Both the position numbers and the translations under genes were made by a program. A DNA stretch of 52,634 bases from an uncultured Clostridium sp. GTDB lineage: Bacteria > Bacillota > Clostridia > Lachnospirales > Lachnospiraceae. The stretch lies in assembly GCA_945915475.1 (NCBI GenBank), contig CAMEFI010000022.1, positions 1 through 52,634 on the forward strand. Reading direction: 5' to 3'. The notes under the pieces are model-generated. The model saw only the letters and a program-made list of their open reading frames with translations. It was not told the DNA's origin and did not search any database. Positions 6,612-15,746 of the stretch are shown here, piece after piece (position 1 is the first letter of the stretch; every line of letters starts with the position of its first letter).

Positions 6612-8297
6612 TTATTCATTCCGAATTGCTGCAAGAGGACTTAACTTGGTTGCCCTCTGTGCCGGGAAGAAACCGGCAATCATTCCAATCAATGTAGAAA
6701 ATATAACAGCAAGCAAAACGAGCCATAACGGAATGGCAGAAATATTAACTTCTGTTCCACTTCCCATCATATCTGCCATGAAATTCGGTGCAACAAACCG
6801 GTTCAATATGATAGAGAGTACAAAACTTAGAACAACTCCTATCACGCCTCCTAAAAATCCAATAAAAGCGGCTTCAGCCAGAAACATGGATCGAATATTA
6901 CCAAGTCCACATCCTAAAACTTTCATAACTCCGATCTCTTTGGTACGCTCATAAGTGGACATTGTCATCGTATTCGCGATACTGATAGCTGCCACTAACA
7001 TGGCAACCGCTCCAATACCTCCAAGTACCGCCTCAATAATCATAAATTGTTTCTCCGTCTCCTCAATCCATTCTTTGTTTGTTTCACCGTAGTATCCCAT
7101 ATCCTGGATTTCCTGTAAAACATCTTCCACATTGGAGGAGTCATCTACATTTACCACAAATTGCGAATATTTCAAATCTCTGTAAGGCTTACCCCTCTTA
7201 TCTGTTGGTTGCCCCGGAATAATCTGGTTCTCAGAATAATTCTTCTTGAGAAAAGCTTTCAAACTGTCAATATCTGCATAACAGTTATAGGAATACTCTG
7301 TATAATCAGATTCCTCACCTGCCGTAATTCCTGCAACCTTCAACGGAACCTTTTTCACATCTGATGTAAAGGAAGTATAAACACCGGAATCATTCATGTC
7401 CTCTTCATTCATTCCATCATAAGCCAGACCACTGTCACCGGAAGTAATAACACCGGATGCCACATTATCATCCATTGACGAAGAATCCGTTGCTCCATCT
7501 AGCTGTGTTGTACTCATTGAAGAATTATCATCTGTTACAGCATTTCCTTCTGCCTGATCATCCGTTTTCTGCATGTAATCACCGGATGAATCATTCACTG
7601 AAAAGTCGTCATCCACTGAAAAATCTTCATCCACCGAAAAATCTTCATCATCCTCTGTAAAGGCTGAATCAACAATATCAACCAAAGAAGCATCTGCATC
7701 TGTCTCGGCAGCATCTGTATCCTCATAACTTTCATCACAAATAATTCCACCGAACAATGGATCTTTCATCAAATCCACATTCGGAGCTTCATTTGTCTCC
7801 CAATATGGATATTCCCCTGTTGCGGTTTCAAAGAATGAGTCATTCAATACCTGATTACCAAAGATCAAAGACAGATTACCATTCTCTGTATGCGGTACAC
7901 TTCCCTGGGATAATTCCATTTCTTTCAGTTTCTCTTTTGGAATACCAATTACATTCACATAATCAGACTCGTATTTACCAATCTGCATTGGCATACTGTA
8001 CGTCAACTGTGGCTCTACGGAATCCACATGATCCGTGTCCATAAATGTCTGCATGGTTTCATCATCCAATAAACGGTCGGACATTCCACTATCATCTCCA
8101 CCGGTTACCAGAATCTCCGTAAGTCCGCCTGCAGAGCTTACCTGTTCCACCATCGCCTGTTTCAGGCCAATTCCAAGAGATAACATAACCACAATAGATG
8201 CCGTACCAATGATAACCCCCAACACGGTTAACAGTGTCCGCATTTTACGCCGCCACAGATTCGTCATACTCATTCCAAGGATATCAGAAATTCTCAT
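6612..8297 (-). CDS. MacB/FtsX-type ABC transporter permease with a large acidic insert
   Basis: About 561 aa from ATG at 8297 (an in-frame ATG at 8318 is also possible). The start M-R-I-S-D-I-L-G-M-S-M-T-N-L-W-R-R-K-M-R is typical of MacB permeases. One N-terminal helix is followed by a long extracytoplasmic domain, then three C-terminal helices with the FtsX signature (R-T-K-E-I-G-V-M-K-V-L-G). The extracytoplasmic part contains a low-complexity region rich in Asp, Glu and Ser, with short E-D-F-S-V-D-type repeats, absent from ordinary MacB. The gene overlaps the end of the surface-protein gene and is third in an ATPase-surface protein-permease operon. The substrate is unknown; export or envelope stress signalling is usual for this class. 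Confidence 0.85.
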   Translation of the reverse strand: MRISDILGMSMTNLWRRKMRTLLTVLGVIIGTASIVVMLSLGIGLKQAMVEQVSSAGGLTEILVTGGDDSGMSDRLLDDETMQTFMDTDHVDSVEPQLTYSMPMQIGKYESDYVNVIGIPKEKLKEMELSQGSVPHTENGNLSLIFGNQVLNDSFFETATGEYPYWETNEAPNVDLMKDPLFGGIICDESYEDTDAAETDADASLVDIVDSAFTEDDEDFSVDEDFSVDDDFSVNDSSGDYMQKTDDQAEGNAVTDDNSSMSTTQLDGATDSSSMDDNVASGVITSGDSGLAYDGMNEEDMNDSGVYTSFTSDVKKVPLKVAGITAGEESDYTEYSYNCYADIDSLKAFLKKNYSENQIIPGQPTDKRGKPYRDLKYSQFVVNVDDSSNVEDVLQEIQDMGYYGETNKEWIEETEKQFMIIEAVLGGIGAVAMLVAAISIANTMTMSTYERTKEIGVMKVLGCGLGNIRSMFLAEAAFIGFLGGVIGVVLSFVLSIILNRFVAPNFMADMMGSGTEVNISAIPLWLVLLAVIFSTLIGMIAGFFPAQRATKLSPLAAIRNE

Positions 8298-10020
8298 CTT
8301 CCTTATCATCCTCTCCATCTGTAAAATTCATGTTCCGGTCTTCGTTACCCTCCACCTGAATGACAGCCTCCAACTCATCACCGGATTCAGGTTCTTCCTC
8401 AAAAGACTCTTCATCACTTTCATCCGTCTCACTCATTGCAAGCTCATCTTCTAATAGATCATCATCCTCTTCTAATAACGCTGCCATTTTTTTCTTTTTA
8501 TTCTTCCTAACAATAATGACAACCACAACAATAGCTGCAACTATCACAATTCCAATAATCAGGAATACCCACCACGGAATTCCCTCGGAATACTCTTCAT
8601 CATATTCATCATAATAATCATCCGTAAGTTCTTCGTACGCATCTACTCCAACGTTGCAGGCCACATCCTGCTCCATCTCTTGTACATTACCCTCTGCATC
8701 CTCATAAGAAATGACCACTTTAATGGTTCCTTTATCCGAATTATCCTGTACACCGGTTACATTCAAAGTCGCATAAGCGGAGGAATTCCCCGCAATATTG
8801 CCAATATAACACTCATCACTGGTTGCCGCATCATCCTTTGCAACTGCTTTCACATTATAAATGCCGGCACCACTCTGGTTATTAACAGTAAACATCAGAC
8901 TTCCTTCCGATCCGATTCCAATGGATTCCGGTGACATACTGACATCAGAAATTGCTAATTTCACTTCCTGATAAACCGGAACATACACACTTTCACTTGC
9001 ACTAAATGTATTGCCATTTCCATCATCAAAATCGCCTTTTACCACCAGCCGGTAATTCTTCTGTGCAAGCTCTGCCGAAGTCTTCAACTCAATCTCCACG
9101 TCCCCGGTCTCACCTGCCGCAATCTTTTCCACAAACACTGCATTAGAACCAGACGTGGGAAGAAAATTACCTGCTTCATCTCCAACTAAGAACTTACCAT
9201 TGCATACATTGACTGTCTTAGATGAATTCTGAATATGTATTGTAATCTTAAAGCTCTGTCCAGCCATAATCTTCTCCGGATCTGAGTCAAAACCGGTAAT
9301 GATTAACTTAGGTGCTTCTACATCTCCCGAGATATCATCTCCGCCTGTATAAGGACTTGGTGTAAAATCATCACTATCATCACTGTCATCGGAATCATCC
9401 GTTGTATCCTCATCATCTGATGTATCCTTGTCAGTTGTAGAAGTCTTACCGGTTTCTTTTTTGGTTGTTGCGGCCCCCGTCAAAGAAAAATATATATTAA
9501 TGGTCTTAATCACATAATAGTCCGTCGCCGTTCCATCCGCCGCAATCTTCGTATATTCACCAATAAACTTCACACTTTGATATCCTGCATCTAAGTCTGA
9601 ACGTGCTATCATATTATACTCAGCACCAAGAACTGACTGCCGGCCGGCATCACCATCTGCCGTTATAATCTTATACGCATCTCCACTTGTCTCAAAAGGG
9701 AACGCAGAATCAATCACTGGATATACACTCTTCAATTTGATACTGTTGGGATCACTGGATTTCAGATTAAATGATACTTTCACGCTCTTACCAACCACAC
9801 CGGTAATGGATTTTGTGACTTCAATACCCACATCCGAATTCTTGCCAAGCGTTCCATTTGCATCAATATTGGCATTCTCCGTTGCCGCTTGTGTGGTTGC
9901 TTGTGTGGTTGCCTCTGTTGCATATACCGGAATCATCTGTGTAAATGTTGTTCCAATCAAAGAACAGCACATCAAAAATGTAACTATCTTCTTTGTAATT
10001 CGTTTATTCCATCGTTTCAT
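8284..10020 (-). CDS. Membrane-anchored surface protein, CARDB/COG1361-like, partner of the ABC system
   Basis: 578 aa from ATG at 10020, which has AAGGAG 7 nt upstream. It has a signal peptide (KKIVTFLMCCSLIGTTF..., cleavage near V-Y-A), a Thr-rich segment, a linker very rich in Asp/Ser (near 205-220), then several Ig-like domains of the kind found in CARDB/COG1361 proteins (A-P-K-L-I-I-T-G-F...; V-K-L-A-I-S-D-V). A single C-terminal helix (P-W-W-V-F-L-I-I-G-I-V-I-V) and K-N-K-K-K-K stop-transfer lead to an acidic cytoplasmic tail. The gene overlaps both neighbours, so translation is coupled with the ATPase and permease. It probably serves as an extracellular adaptor; that is inference. Confidence 0.75.
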   Translation of the reverse strand: MKRWNKRITKKIVTFLMCCSLIGTTFTQMIPVYATEATTQATTQAATENANIDANGTLGKNSDVGIEVTKSITGVVGKSVKVSFNLKSSDPNSIKLKSVYPVIDSAFPFETSGDAYKIITADGDAGRQSVLGAEYNMIARSDLDAGYQSVKFIGEYTKIAADGTATDYYVIKTINIYFSLTGAATTKKETGKTSTTDKDTSDDEDTTDDSDDSDDSDDFTPSPYTGGDDISGDVEAPKLIITGFDSDPEKIMAGQSFKITIHIQNSSKTVNVCNGKFLVGDEAGNFLPTSGSNAVFVEKIAAGETGDVEIELKTSAELAQKNYRLVVKGDFDDGNGNTFSASESVYVPVYQEVKLAISDVSMSPESIGIGSEGSLMFTVNNQSGAGIYNVKAVAKDDAATSDECYIGNIAGNSSAYATLNVTGVQDNSDKGTIKVVISYEDAEGNVQEMEQDVACNVGVDAYEELTDDYYDEYDEEYSEGIPWWVFLIIGIVIVAAIVVVVIIVRKNKKKKMAALLEEDDDLLEDELAMSETDESDEESFEEEPESGDELEAVIQVEGNEDRNMNFTDGEDDKEDENF

Positions 10021-10777
10021 CTTTCTTCTCCTTCGCATCTGGATTCTTTCTATCCTCTATCTTAACAATCTTGCCGTCCACAATCCGGATCACTTTATCC
10101 GCAATAGCCGCAAGACTATCATCATGTGTTACCATAACCAATGTCTTCTTGTGTTCATTTACAATATGACGCATCAGATTCATCATCTCTTTAGAGGTCT
10201 TAGAATCCAAATTACCCGTCGGCTCATCTGCAAACATAATCTTAGGATTCACAACCAGGGCTCTTGCCATACCTACTCTCTGCTGTTGTCCACCAGACAT
10301 CTGATTCGGCATATGCATCGCATGTGCCTTAAGTCCTACTAATCGAAGCATCTTCATGGCCTTCTTTAAGCGGACCAGCTTAGGAATTCCCCGAAATGCT
10401 AATGGCAAAGCGACATTTTCCAAAGCGTTCAACGTTCCCAACAGATTAAAGGACTGAAAAATAAATCCCACATTCTCACGCCGAAACTTGACAAGCTGTT
10501 TTTCATTCATCTGTTCAATGTGTTGACCATCCAGTACAATTTCTCCCTTTGTCGGCTTCTCCAAACCCGCTAACATGTTAAGCAAGGTTGATTTACCGGA
10601 ACCGGATGTACCGATAATGGCACAAAATTCTCCTTCATGCACATCAAAATCCACGCCATTTAACGCATGTACTTTTGTAGAACCCACTTTATATATCTTG
10701 TATAAATTTTTAACCTGAATTACGACTTTACGGTTATCCATATCTTCCATATGGTGCTTCGTATTGTTCTCTTCCAC
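10004..10777 (-). CDS. MacB/LolD-type ABC transporter ATPase
   Basis: 257 aa starting at GTG (10777), which follows AGGAGG by 7 nt. Walker A is G-T-S-G-S-G-K-S-T, the Q-loop is F-Q-S-F-N-L-L, the signature M-S-G-G-Q-Q-Q-R, Walker B I-M-F-A-D-E-P-T-G-N-L-D and the switch V-T-H-D. The G-N-L-D ending is typical of MacB/LolD/FtsE-type ATPases. An N-terminal extension of about 15 residues and a Lys/Glu-rich C-terminal tail are unusual. First gene of the operon, so it is likely under the palindromic promoter region just upstream. Confidence 0.92.
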   Translation of the reverse strand: MEENNTKHHMEDMDNRKVVIQVKNLYKIYKVGSTKVHALNGVDFDVHEGEFCAIIGTSGSGKSTLLNMLAGLEKPTKGEIVLDGQHIEQMNEKQLVKFRRENVGFIFQSFNLLGTLNALENVALPLAFRGIPKLVRLKKAMKMLRLVGLKAHAMHMPNQMSGGQQQRVGMARALVVNPKIMFADEPTGNLDSKTSKEMMNLMRHIVNEHKKTLVMVTHDDSLAAIADKVIRIVDGKIVKIEDRKNPDAKEKKDETME

Positions 10778-10792
10778 CTGTTATCCTCCTGG

Positions 10793-10888
10793 TTTGAATG
10801 AAAAAACCTTCATTCAAATAACAAAACCCGGGTTACTAAAAAGAAAGCAAACCCGGGTACATTATAGCACATTTTTCGATAATGAAAA
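10793..10888 (-). promoter_or_regulatory. Promoter with two palindromic elements before the MacB-type operon
   Basis: On the reverse strand TTTTCA (10888-10883), 16 nt and TATAAT (10866-10861) form the likely promoter. Just after it come two copies of the self-complementary ACCCGGGT (around 10851-10858 and 10826-10833) that can pair into one stem followed by TTTTGTTATT. Next is TTTGAATGAA (10793-10802) with an exact inverted copy at 10809-10818, directly before the ribosome binding site. The first could be an early terminator or operator, the second an operator of TetR type. Regulation is strongly suggested; the mechanism is not decided. Confidence 0.55.
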
Positions 10889-10948
10889 GATTTTTTAGTA
10901 TTGTTCACAAATTTTTAAGGTTTATGCAATGACTCCTCTAGCTGAATA

Positions 10949-12853
10949 TTATAATTGATCTAATTCGCTCATCCAAAGTGTTACACTGGCATCACTCGGC
11001 ATTCGTAAATCGCCTCTCGGTGACAGGGACACCGTTCCCACCTTCGGTCCATCCGGTACACAGGAACGCTTAAACTGCTGGGAAAAGAATCTTCTGTAAA
11101 ATGTCTTCATCCATTTCAGTATCGTTGCATCATCATACTTCCTGGCAAAGGCATTCTGTGCTAAACGATAGATCTTTGCCGGGCGGTATCCAAACCTCAT
11201 GTAATAATATAAATAGAAATCGTGTAATTCATATGGACCCACAATATCTTCTGTCTTCTGGGCAATCTCACCATTTTCCGGCGGCAACAGCTCCGGACTG
11301 ACCGGTGTTGCAAGCACATCAAACAAGACCTTCGCCGTTCTGCTATCCGTTTCTTCTGCATAATACTGAACAAGATACCGAACCAGCGTCTTCGGAATTG
11401 ACACATTGACCGCGTACATGGACATGTGATCTCCATTGTATGTTGCCCAGCCCAATGCCATCTCGGACATATCCCCGGTTCCAATCACCATACCATTTTC
11501 CTTATTGGCAATGTCCATGAGAATCTGTGTCCGTTCCCTTGCCTGTCCATTTTCATAAGTGATATCATGTATATTCTCATCCTGTTCAATATCCTTAAAA
11601 TGCTGATGCACCGCATCCACAATGGATATCTCTTTCAGGGTTGTACCAAGACATTTTGCAAGCTCCAAGGCATTCTGATAGGTCCGGTCTGTGGTTCCAA
11701 ACCCCGGCATGGTCACCGCAATAATTCCCTTATGATCCATTCCCAACAGATCATATGCCTTTACCGTAACAAGTAATGCCAATGTGGAATCCAGTCCACC
11801 GGAAAGTCCGATGACTGCCGTCTTACAACCGGTATGTTTTAACCGTTTCCGAAGTCCCATGGCCTGCAAGGTCAGAATCTCTTCACAACGCTGTTGTTTT
11901 CTTACCTCATCATCCGGCACAAATGGCGTTGAAGAAAATGTTCTTGTAAGAGCAGTCTCCTCTAACTCCATATGGAAATATACTGCACTATGATTCTCCT
12001 CCCCATTTGCAAAGGTGGTGGTACGTCTGCGCTCTGCAGCCAGCCGCTTTACATCTAACTCTGTTATGGTCAATCCATGCTCAAACAATGCCGACTCTGC
12101 CAACACCGATCCATTCTCAGCAATCAGATTATGCCCACTGTAGACTAAATCCTGGGTTGACTCATCATTTCCTGAGTCTGCATAAATGTAACCTGCAAGC
12201 AATTTAGCTGACTGCATGGCAACCAGGCTCCTACGATACTGTGGTTTCGTCGCAATTTCATCACTTGCAGAGGGATTACAAATTACCGTTGCACCTGCCA
12301 ACGCATGTCTTACAGACGGAGAATCCGGCACCCACAGATCTTCACAGATCTCTCCGGCAATAATCAGTTCCGGTATATTCTCACAAATCATCAAAATGTC
12401 CGTTCCAAACAATACTTCCTGCCCTGCATATTCCACCACAACCGCATCCCGGAATCCTTTTGCAAAATGTCTTGCCTCATAAAACTCCTGGTAATTCGGA
12501 ATATTGGTCTTAGGCACCACCGCCAGAATCTCCCCACTCTTACAAAAGACCGCTGCATTATATAATTTGTTGCGATACATAAAGGGCATTCCCACAACAT
12601 ATAACAAATCCATTCCTGCCGTCACTTCTAATAACCGATGTAACTCTCTCTCACATCCCTTCAAGAGTGTTTCTTGCAAAAAAAGATCTCCGCAGGTGTA
12701 ACCGGATATACAAAGTTCCGGGAACACCAACAGCTTCACGCCCTTCTCCTGTGCATCCTTAATCATATTCTCTATCTGTTTTCCGTTATATCCGCAATCC
12801 GCAACCTTTAATTCCGGGGCAGCCGCTGCTACCTTAATAAATCCATCTCTCAT
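10949..12853 (-). CDS. nadE: Glutamine-dependent NAD+ synthetase
   Basis: 634 aa from ATG at 12853, chosen because AAGGAG lies 6 nt before it and the family usually begins M-x-D/E-G-F-I. The last step of NAD synthesis: nicotinate adenine dinucleotide is amidated with glutamine-derived ammonia. The N-terminal nitrilase-like amidase domain (about 1-300) shows the Glu (F-P-E-L-C-I-S-G-Y), Lys (P-K-T-N-I-P-N-Y) and Cys (E-I-C-E-D-L-W-V-P) triad. The C-terminal synthetase domain carries the PP-loop L-S-G-G-L-D-S-T. Length is normal for the fused form. It follows dapB after 80 nt. Confidence 0.95.
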   Translation of the reverse strand: MRDGFIKVAAAAPELKVADCGYNGKQIENMIKDAQEKGVKLLVFPELCISGYTCGDLFLQETLLKGCERELHRLLEVTAGMDLLYVVGMPFMYRNKLYNAAVFCKSGEILAVVPKTNIPNYQEFYEARHFAKGFRDAVVVEYAGQEVLFGTDILMICENIPELIIAGEICEDLWVPDSPSVRHALAGATVICNPSASDEIATKPQYRRSLVAMQSAKLLAGYIYADSGNDESTQDLVYSGHNLIAENGSVLAESALFEHGLTITELDVKRLAAERRRTTTFANGEENHSAVYFHMELEETALTRTFSSTPFVPDDEVRKQQRCEEILTLQAMGLRKRLKHTGCKTAVIGLSGGLDSTLALLVTVKAYDLLGMDHKGIIAVTMPGFGTTDRTYQNALELAKCLGTTLKEISIVDAVHQHFKDIEQDENIHDITYENGQARERTQILMDIANKENGMVIGTGDMSEMALGWATYNGDHMSMYAVNVSIPKTLVRYLVQYYAEETDSRTAKVLFDVLATPVSPELLPPENGEIAQKTEDIVGPYELHDFYLYYYMRFGYRPAKIYRLAQNAFARKYDDATILKWMKTFYRRFFSQQFKRSCVPDGPKVGTVSLSPRGDLRMPSDASVTLWMSELDQL

Positions 12854-12933
12854 TCCATTCTCCTTTTCCATCAAATCCATCCTTCAGTTTAATAGAAAAT
12901 GTACGGTTCCGGCATGGAGCCAATGGCCCTCTT

Positions 12934-13698
12934 CTATGCCTGTGCTTCAATGACATCCGCCATATCATACATACCTGCCGGTTTGCCTGCCAAGAATTTC
13001 CCCGCTTCAATGGCTCCTTTTGCAAAGACAGACTTTGAATATGCTGTATGATTAAAGGTGATCACCTCGTCTGTTCCTGCAAAGATCACATCATGGACTC
13101 CTACGATGGTACCACCACGGACAGCAGAAATACCAATCTCCTTATCCGGACGCTGTTCGCTTCGTTTACTTCTGTCATATACATATTCATACTCATTTCC
13201 AAGAGCTTCATTCACGGAATCTGCAAGGGCAAGTGCCGTTCCACTTGGTGCATCCTTTTTCAGTCTGTGGTGTTGCTCTACCACTTCAATATCATATCCT
13301 GCCTTACCGAATACTTTGGCGGCATCCTTTAACAGCTTCAATAACGTATTGATTCCCAATGACATATTTGCCGACTTCAGGATTGCAACTTCCTTGCTTG
13401 TCTCAGAAACAGCCTCCAACTGCTCATTGGTAAGACCGGTTGTACAGAGAACCACCGGAAGCTTTCTCTCCTTGCTAAACCGAAGCAGATTATCCACTGC
13501 AACCGCTGCAGCAAAGTCAATGATCACATCCGCTTCCACATTACAATCAAAAATGTTGGTAAATACCGGATATCCATTGTCTCTATTATCTACTACATCA
13601 ATTCCTGCCACAATCTCCATATTCGGATCTTTCGCTACCAGATCCGTAATTACCTGTCCCATGTGTCCATTGCAGCCATGCATTATCATCTTAACCAT
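12934..13698 (-). CDS. dapB: 4-hydroxy-tetrahydrodipicolinate reductase
   Basis: 254 aa from ATG at 13698 (M-V-K-M-I-M-H-G); AAGGAG lies 9 nt upstream. Second committed step of lysine/diaminopimelate synthesis, NAD(P)H-dependent. Visible are the nucleotide-binding G-C-N-G-H-M-G-Q and the catalytic region E-V-V-E-Q-H-H-R-L-K-K-D-A-P-S-G-T-A. The upstream in-frame extension to 13758 lacks a site and is not used. dapA lies 13 kb away under a lysine riboswitch; no riboswitch was seen before dapB. Confidence 0.95.
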   Translation of the reverse strand: MVKMIMHGCNGHMGQVITDLVAKDPNMEIVAGIDVVDNRDNGYPVFTNIFDCNVEADVIIDFAAAVAVDNLLRFSKERKLPVVLCTTGLTNEQLEAVSETSKEVAILKSANMSLGINTLLKLLKDAAKVFGKAGYDIEVVEQHHRLKKDAPSGTALALADSVNEALGNEYEYVYDRSKRSEQRPDKEIGISAVRGGTIVGVHDVIFAGTDEVITFNHTAYSKSVFAKGAIEAGKFLAGKPAGMYDMADVIEAQA

Positions 13699-13829
13699 TG
13701 TACATTTCTCCTTTTTGACATTTTCTTCAGAAGAGACGCAACTCTTATTACTCTCCAAAACTGCCGCCTCTCCCTTTTTATATGCACATCATAACATTTC
13801 TATCTTGATTCCGCAATCTGCGTTTTGTC

Positions 13830-14624
13830 TTATATCCATCCTATCTCCACCAATGCTTTCGAGATACCGTCATGATCGTTATCTGCTGTGTGCAGCCCGA
13901 TTCTCTTTTGCAATTGTTCCGGCGCGTTCCCCATAAGATATCCGTGCCCCACGGTTTCTAGCATTTCCACATCATTGAAATGATCTCCAAAAGCTGCTGC
14001 ATCGGCCAATGGAATCTCCCAAAGGCTGCATAGCTTCTTCACCGCAGTCGCTTTATTCACACCTTCTTCCATAACCTCAACTAGTATATCCGAAGATGAC
14101 ACAATATATGTCTTCGGAAATCTCTGTCTCAAGTTCTCCTCTATCTGCAATGTCTCTGCCGGATCACAAATACATAAGAGCTTGCTGACCAACTCCCCGG
14201 GAAGGATATCCACGTTCCCTTCTAACGGCACCGAATGGATGATCTGCTCCTCCCGCTGAATACGGGCATCCTTCCGGCTCTTTACAACCCATTCATTTAA
14301 CGAATAAATGCACCAGGACAAATCAAAGTGCTGTTCTTCCATATAAGCAAGCATCTCCTTTACCTGTTGTCTTGTCATACCGCCATGGTATAGCACATTT
14401 CCCTCTTCATCTAAGATCAGACCGCCACTATAACAGATCATGGGACATTTCAATCCGTACTCTTCAAGAATCGGTGTAATGCCAAAAGGACTTCTGGCAG
14501 ATGTAATTACAAAGGGAATGCCCTGTTCCTGCAATTTTCTGATGGCATCCACCGTCTTTTTAGAAATCTGATGATCCGAATTTAACAGTGTGCCATCCAC
14601 ATCACAAAATACAATACGTTTCAT
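13830..14624 (-). CDS. Cof-type HAD phosphatase
   Basis: 264 aa, cytoplasmic. HAD motif I is C-D-V-D-G-T-L-L-N near the N-terminus, motif II is I-T-S-A-R-S, motif III is the Lys of N-K-A-T-A-V-K-K-L and motif IV is F-G-D-H-F-N-D-V-E-M-L. The intervening C2 cap places it in the Cof/YbiV/YxeH group, which dephosphorylates sugar phosphates, flavin nucleotides or pyridoxal phosphate. The exact substrate cannot be deduced. It begins 30 nt after the L,D-transpeptidase gene. Confidence 0.9.
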   Translation of the reverse strand: MKRIVFCDVDGTLLNSDHQISKKTVDAIRKLQEQGIPFVITSARSPFGITPILEEYGLKCPMICYSGGLILDEEGNVLYHGGMTRQQVKEMLAYMEEQHFDLSWCIYSLNEWVVKSRKDARIQREEQIIHSVPLEGNVDILPGELVSKLLCICDPAETLQIEENLRQRFPKTYIVSSSDILVEVMEEGVNKATAVKKLCSLWEIPLADAAAFGDHFNDVEMLETVGHGYLMGNAPEQLQKRIGLHTADNDHDGISKALVEIGWI

Positions 14625-14654
14625 TTACAATCTCCTATCCAAGCCTTCATCCCA

Positions 14655-15698
14655 TCAATGACAGCCTTTTTTTGCACAAAGTTTCCGGCTTGCCGGGTCT
14701 GTAGGATCCCATGTATGCCAGGATGGAAGTTTCTCAAGTTCCGGTTTACCAAATGGTCCCGCATTTTCACTCTTATATATGATTACTTTGGTGCCAGCTT
14801 TGCAATTCTCATAAATCCATTTCACGCCGGCACACTGCATACGAACACAGCCATGGGAGGCGCAGGTTCCCATTTTGTTATACTCCTTTACATCTAACGA
14901 CTTCCTGTCCATGGATCTGGTATAGGGTGAAGTATGGAACAGAATGTTACCATGGATCTGTACCGACCACTGACTGTAGGAATTGTAAAACAGCGTACGG
15001 TAACGATGTGACTCACCGGTATGAAATGTTCCGCTTTTGGTATATGCATTCGGGGCACACAGGAAGGATTTCACCGGAATGGTATACCCTTTCTTTCCAT
15101 CCTTTGCATAAGCGGTCACAACACAACGCAGCGTATTCACTTTCAGCACATAAGAATCCTGTTTACCAATAATCCCTTCCACATCCTCGATGAGCTTGCC
15201 ATCAGCATCATAATATAATTTCAAGCCATTCTTATACTTAGAATGAAACTTCAGTTTCTTGGAAGTTCCCTTTCCGGTGGGCAGATCATATTGTTTCTTT
15301 CCCTGCTTTATTCCATAGGGCATCACAGCATAGGTATACGTTTTCCTGTAGGATAACCCCTTATCTGTATAGCAGCTCTTCTGACCACCGCTGCATTGTC
15401 CTGCCTTTATCCATTCACCCTCTTCATTCTTGCGATAAATGATATATCCCTCTGCTTTCTTGTTCTTTTTCCACGTAATCTTCAAGGAATGTTTTGATAC
15501 AATGACAATGGATGTAATCTTAACTGTGGATAAATTACTGGTAACTGTAGCAGTTGTAGTTGTATCTTCTGTTGTTGCCCCTGCCACTGTAGCCTGTGCA
15601 CAAACTGTATTGTCTACCTTAAAAAAAATCACAGCCATCAGAACTGCCATCAGCCAGATCCATTGTTTTCTACTCTGTAGTCTCGTTACTTTCTTCAT
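14655..15698 (-). CDS. L,D-transpeptidase (YkuD) with Fn3-like domain
   Basis: 347 aa, exported. A basic N-terminus and hydrophobic segment (W-I-W-L-M-A-V-L-M-A-V-I-F-F) form a signal peptide or anchor, followed by a Thr-rich linker. An Fn3-like domain covers about 60-135 (L-K-I-T-W-K-K ... G-Y-I-I-Y-R-K). The C-terminal YkuD catalytic domain has I-H-G-N-I-L-F-H and the nucleophile motif S-H-G-C-V-R-M (281-287, Cys284). Such enzymes make 3-3 cross-links in peptidoglycan or attach proteins. It begins 48 nt after the response regulator, so it may belong to that operon. Confidence 0.9.
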   Translation of the reverse strand: MKKVTRLQSRKQWIWLMAVLMAVIFFKVDNTVCAQATVAGATTEDTTTTATVTSNLSTVKITSIVIVSKHSLKITWKKNKKAEGYIIYRKNEEGEWIKAGQCSGGQKSCYTDKGLSYRKTYTYAVMPYGIKQGKKQYDLPTGKGTSKKLKFHSKYKNGLKLYYDADGKLIEDVEGIIGKQDSYVLKVNTLRCVVTAYAKDGKKGYTIPVKSFLCAPNAYTKSGTFHTGESHRYRTLFYNSYSQWSVQIHGNILFHTSPYTRSMDRKSLDVKEYNKMGTCASHGCVRMQCAGVKWIYENCKAGTKVIIYKSENAGPFGKPELEKLPSWHTWDPTDPASRKLCAKKGCH

Positions 15699-15746
15699 CC
15701 TGTTCCCTCACATTTATCTGAATCATTTCCTATATCATTCCTACGT

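Noticed and set aside
10825-10858. Only a terminator of nadE
   Set aside because: The paired CCCGGG sequences lie downstream of a good TATAAT for the next operon, so a purely terminator role is not certain; listed as regulatory instead.
13058-13936. Long + strand ORF (292 codons) over dapB
   Set aside because: It is the shadow of dapB and the HAD phosphatase, whose motifs are complete on the other strand.
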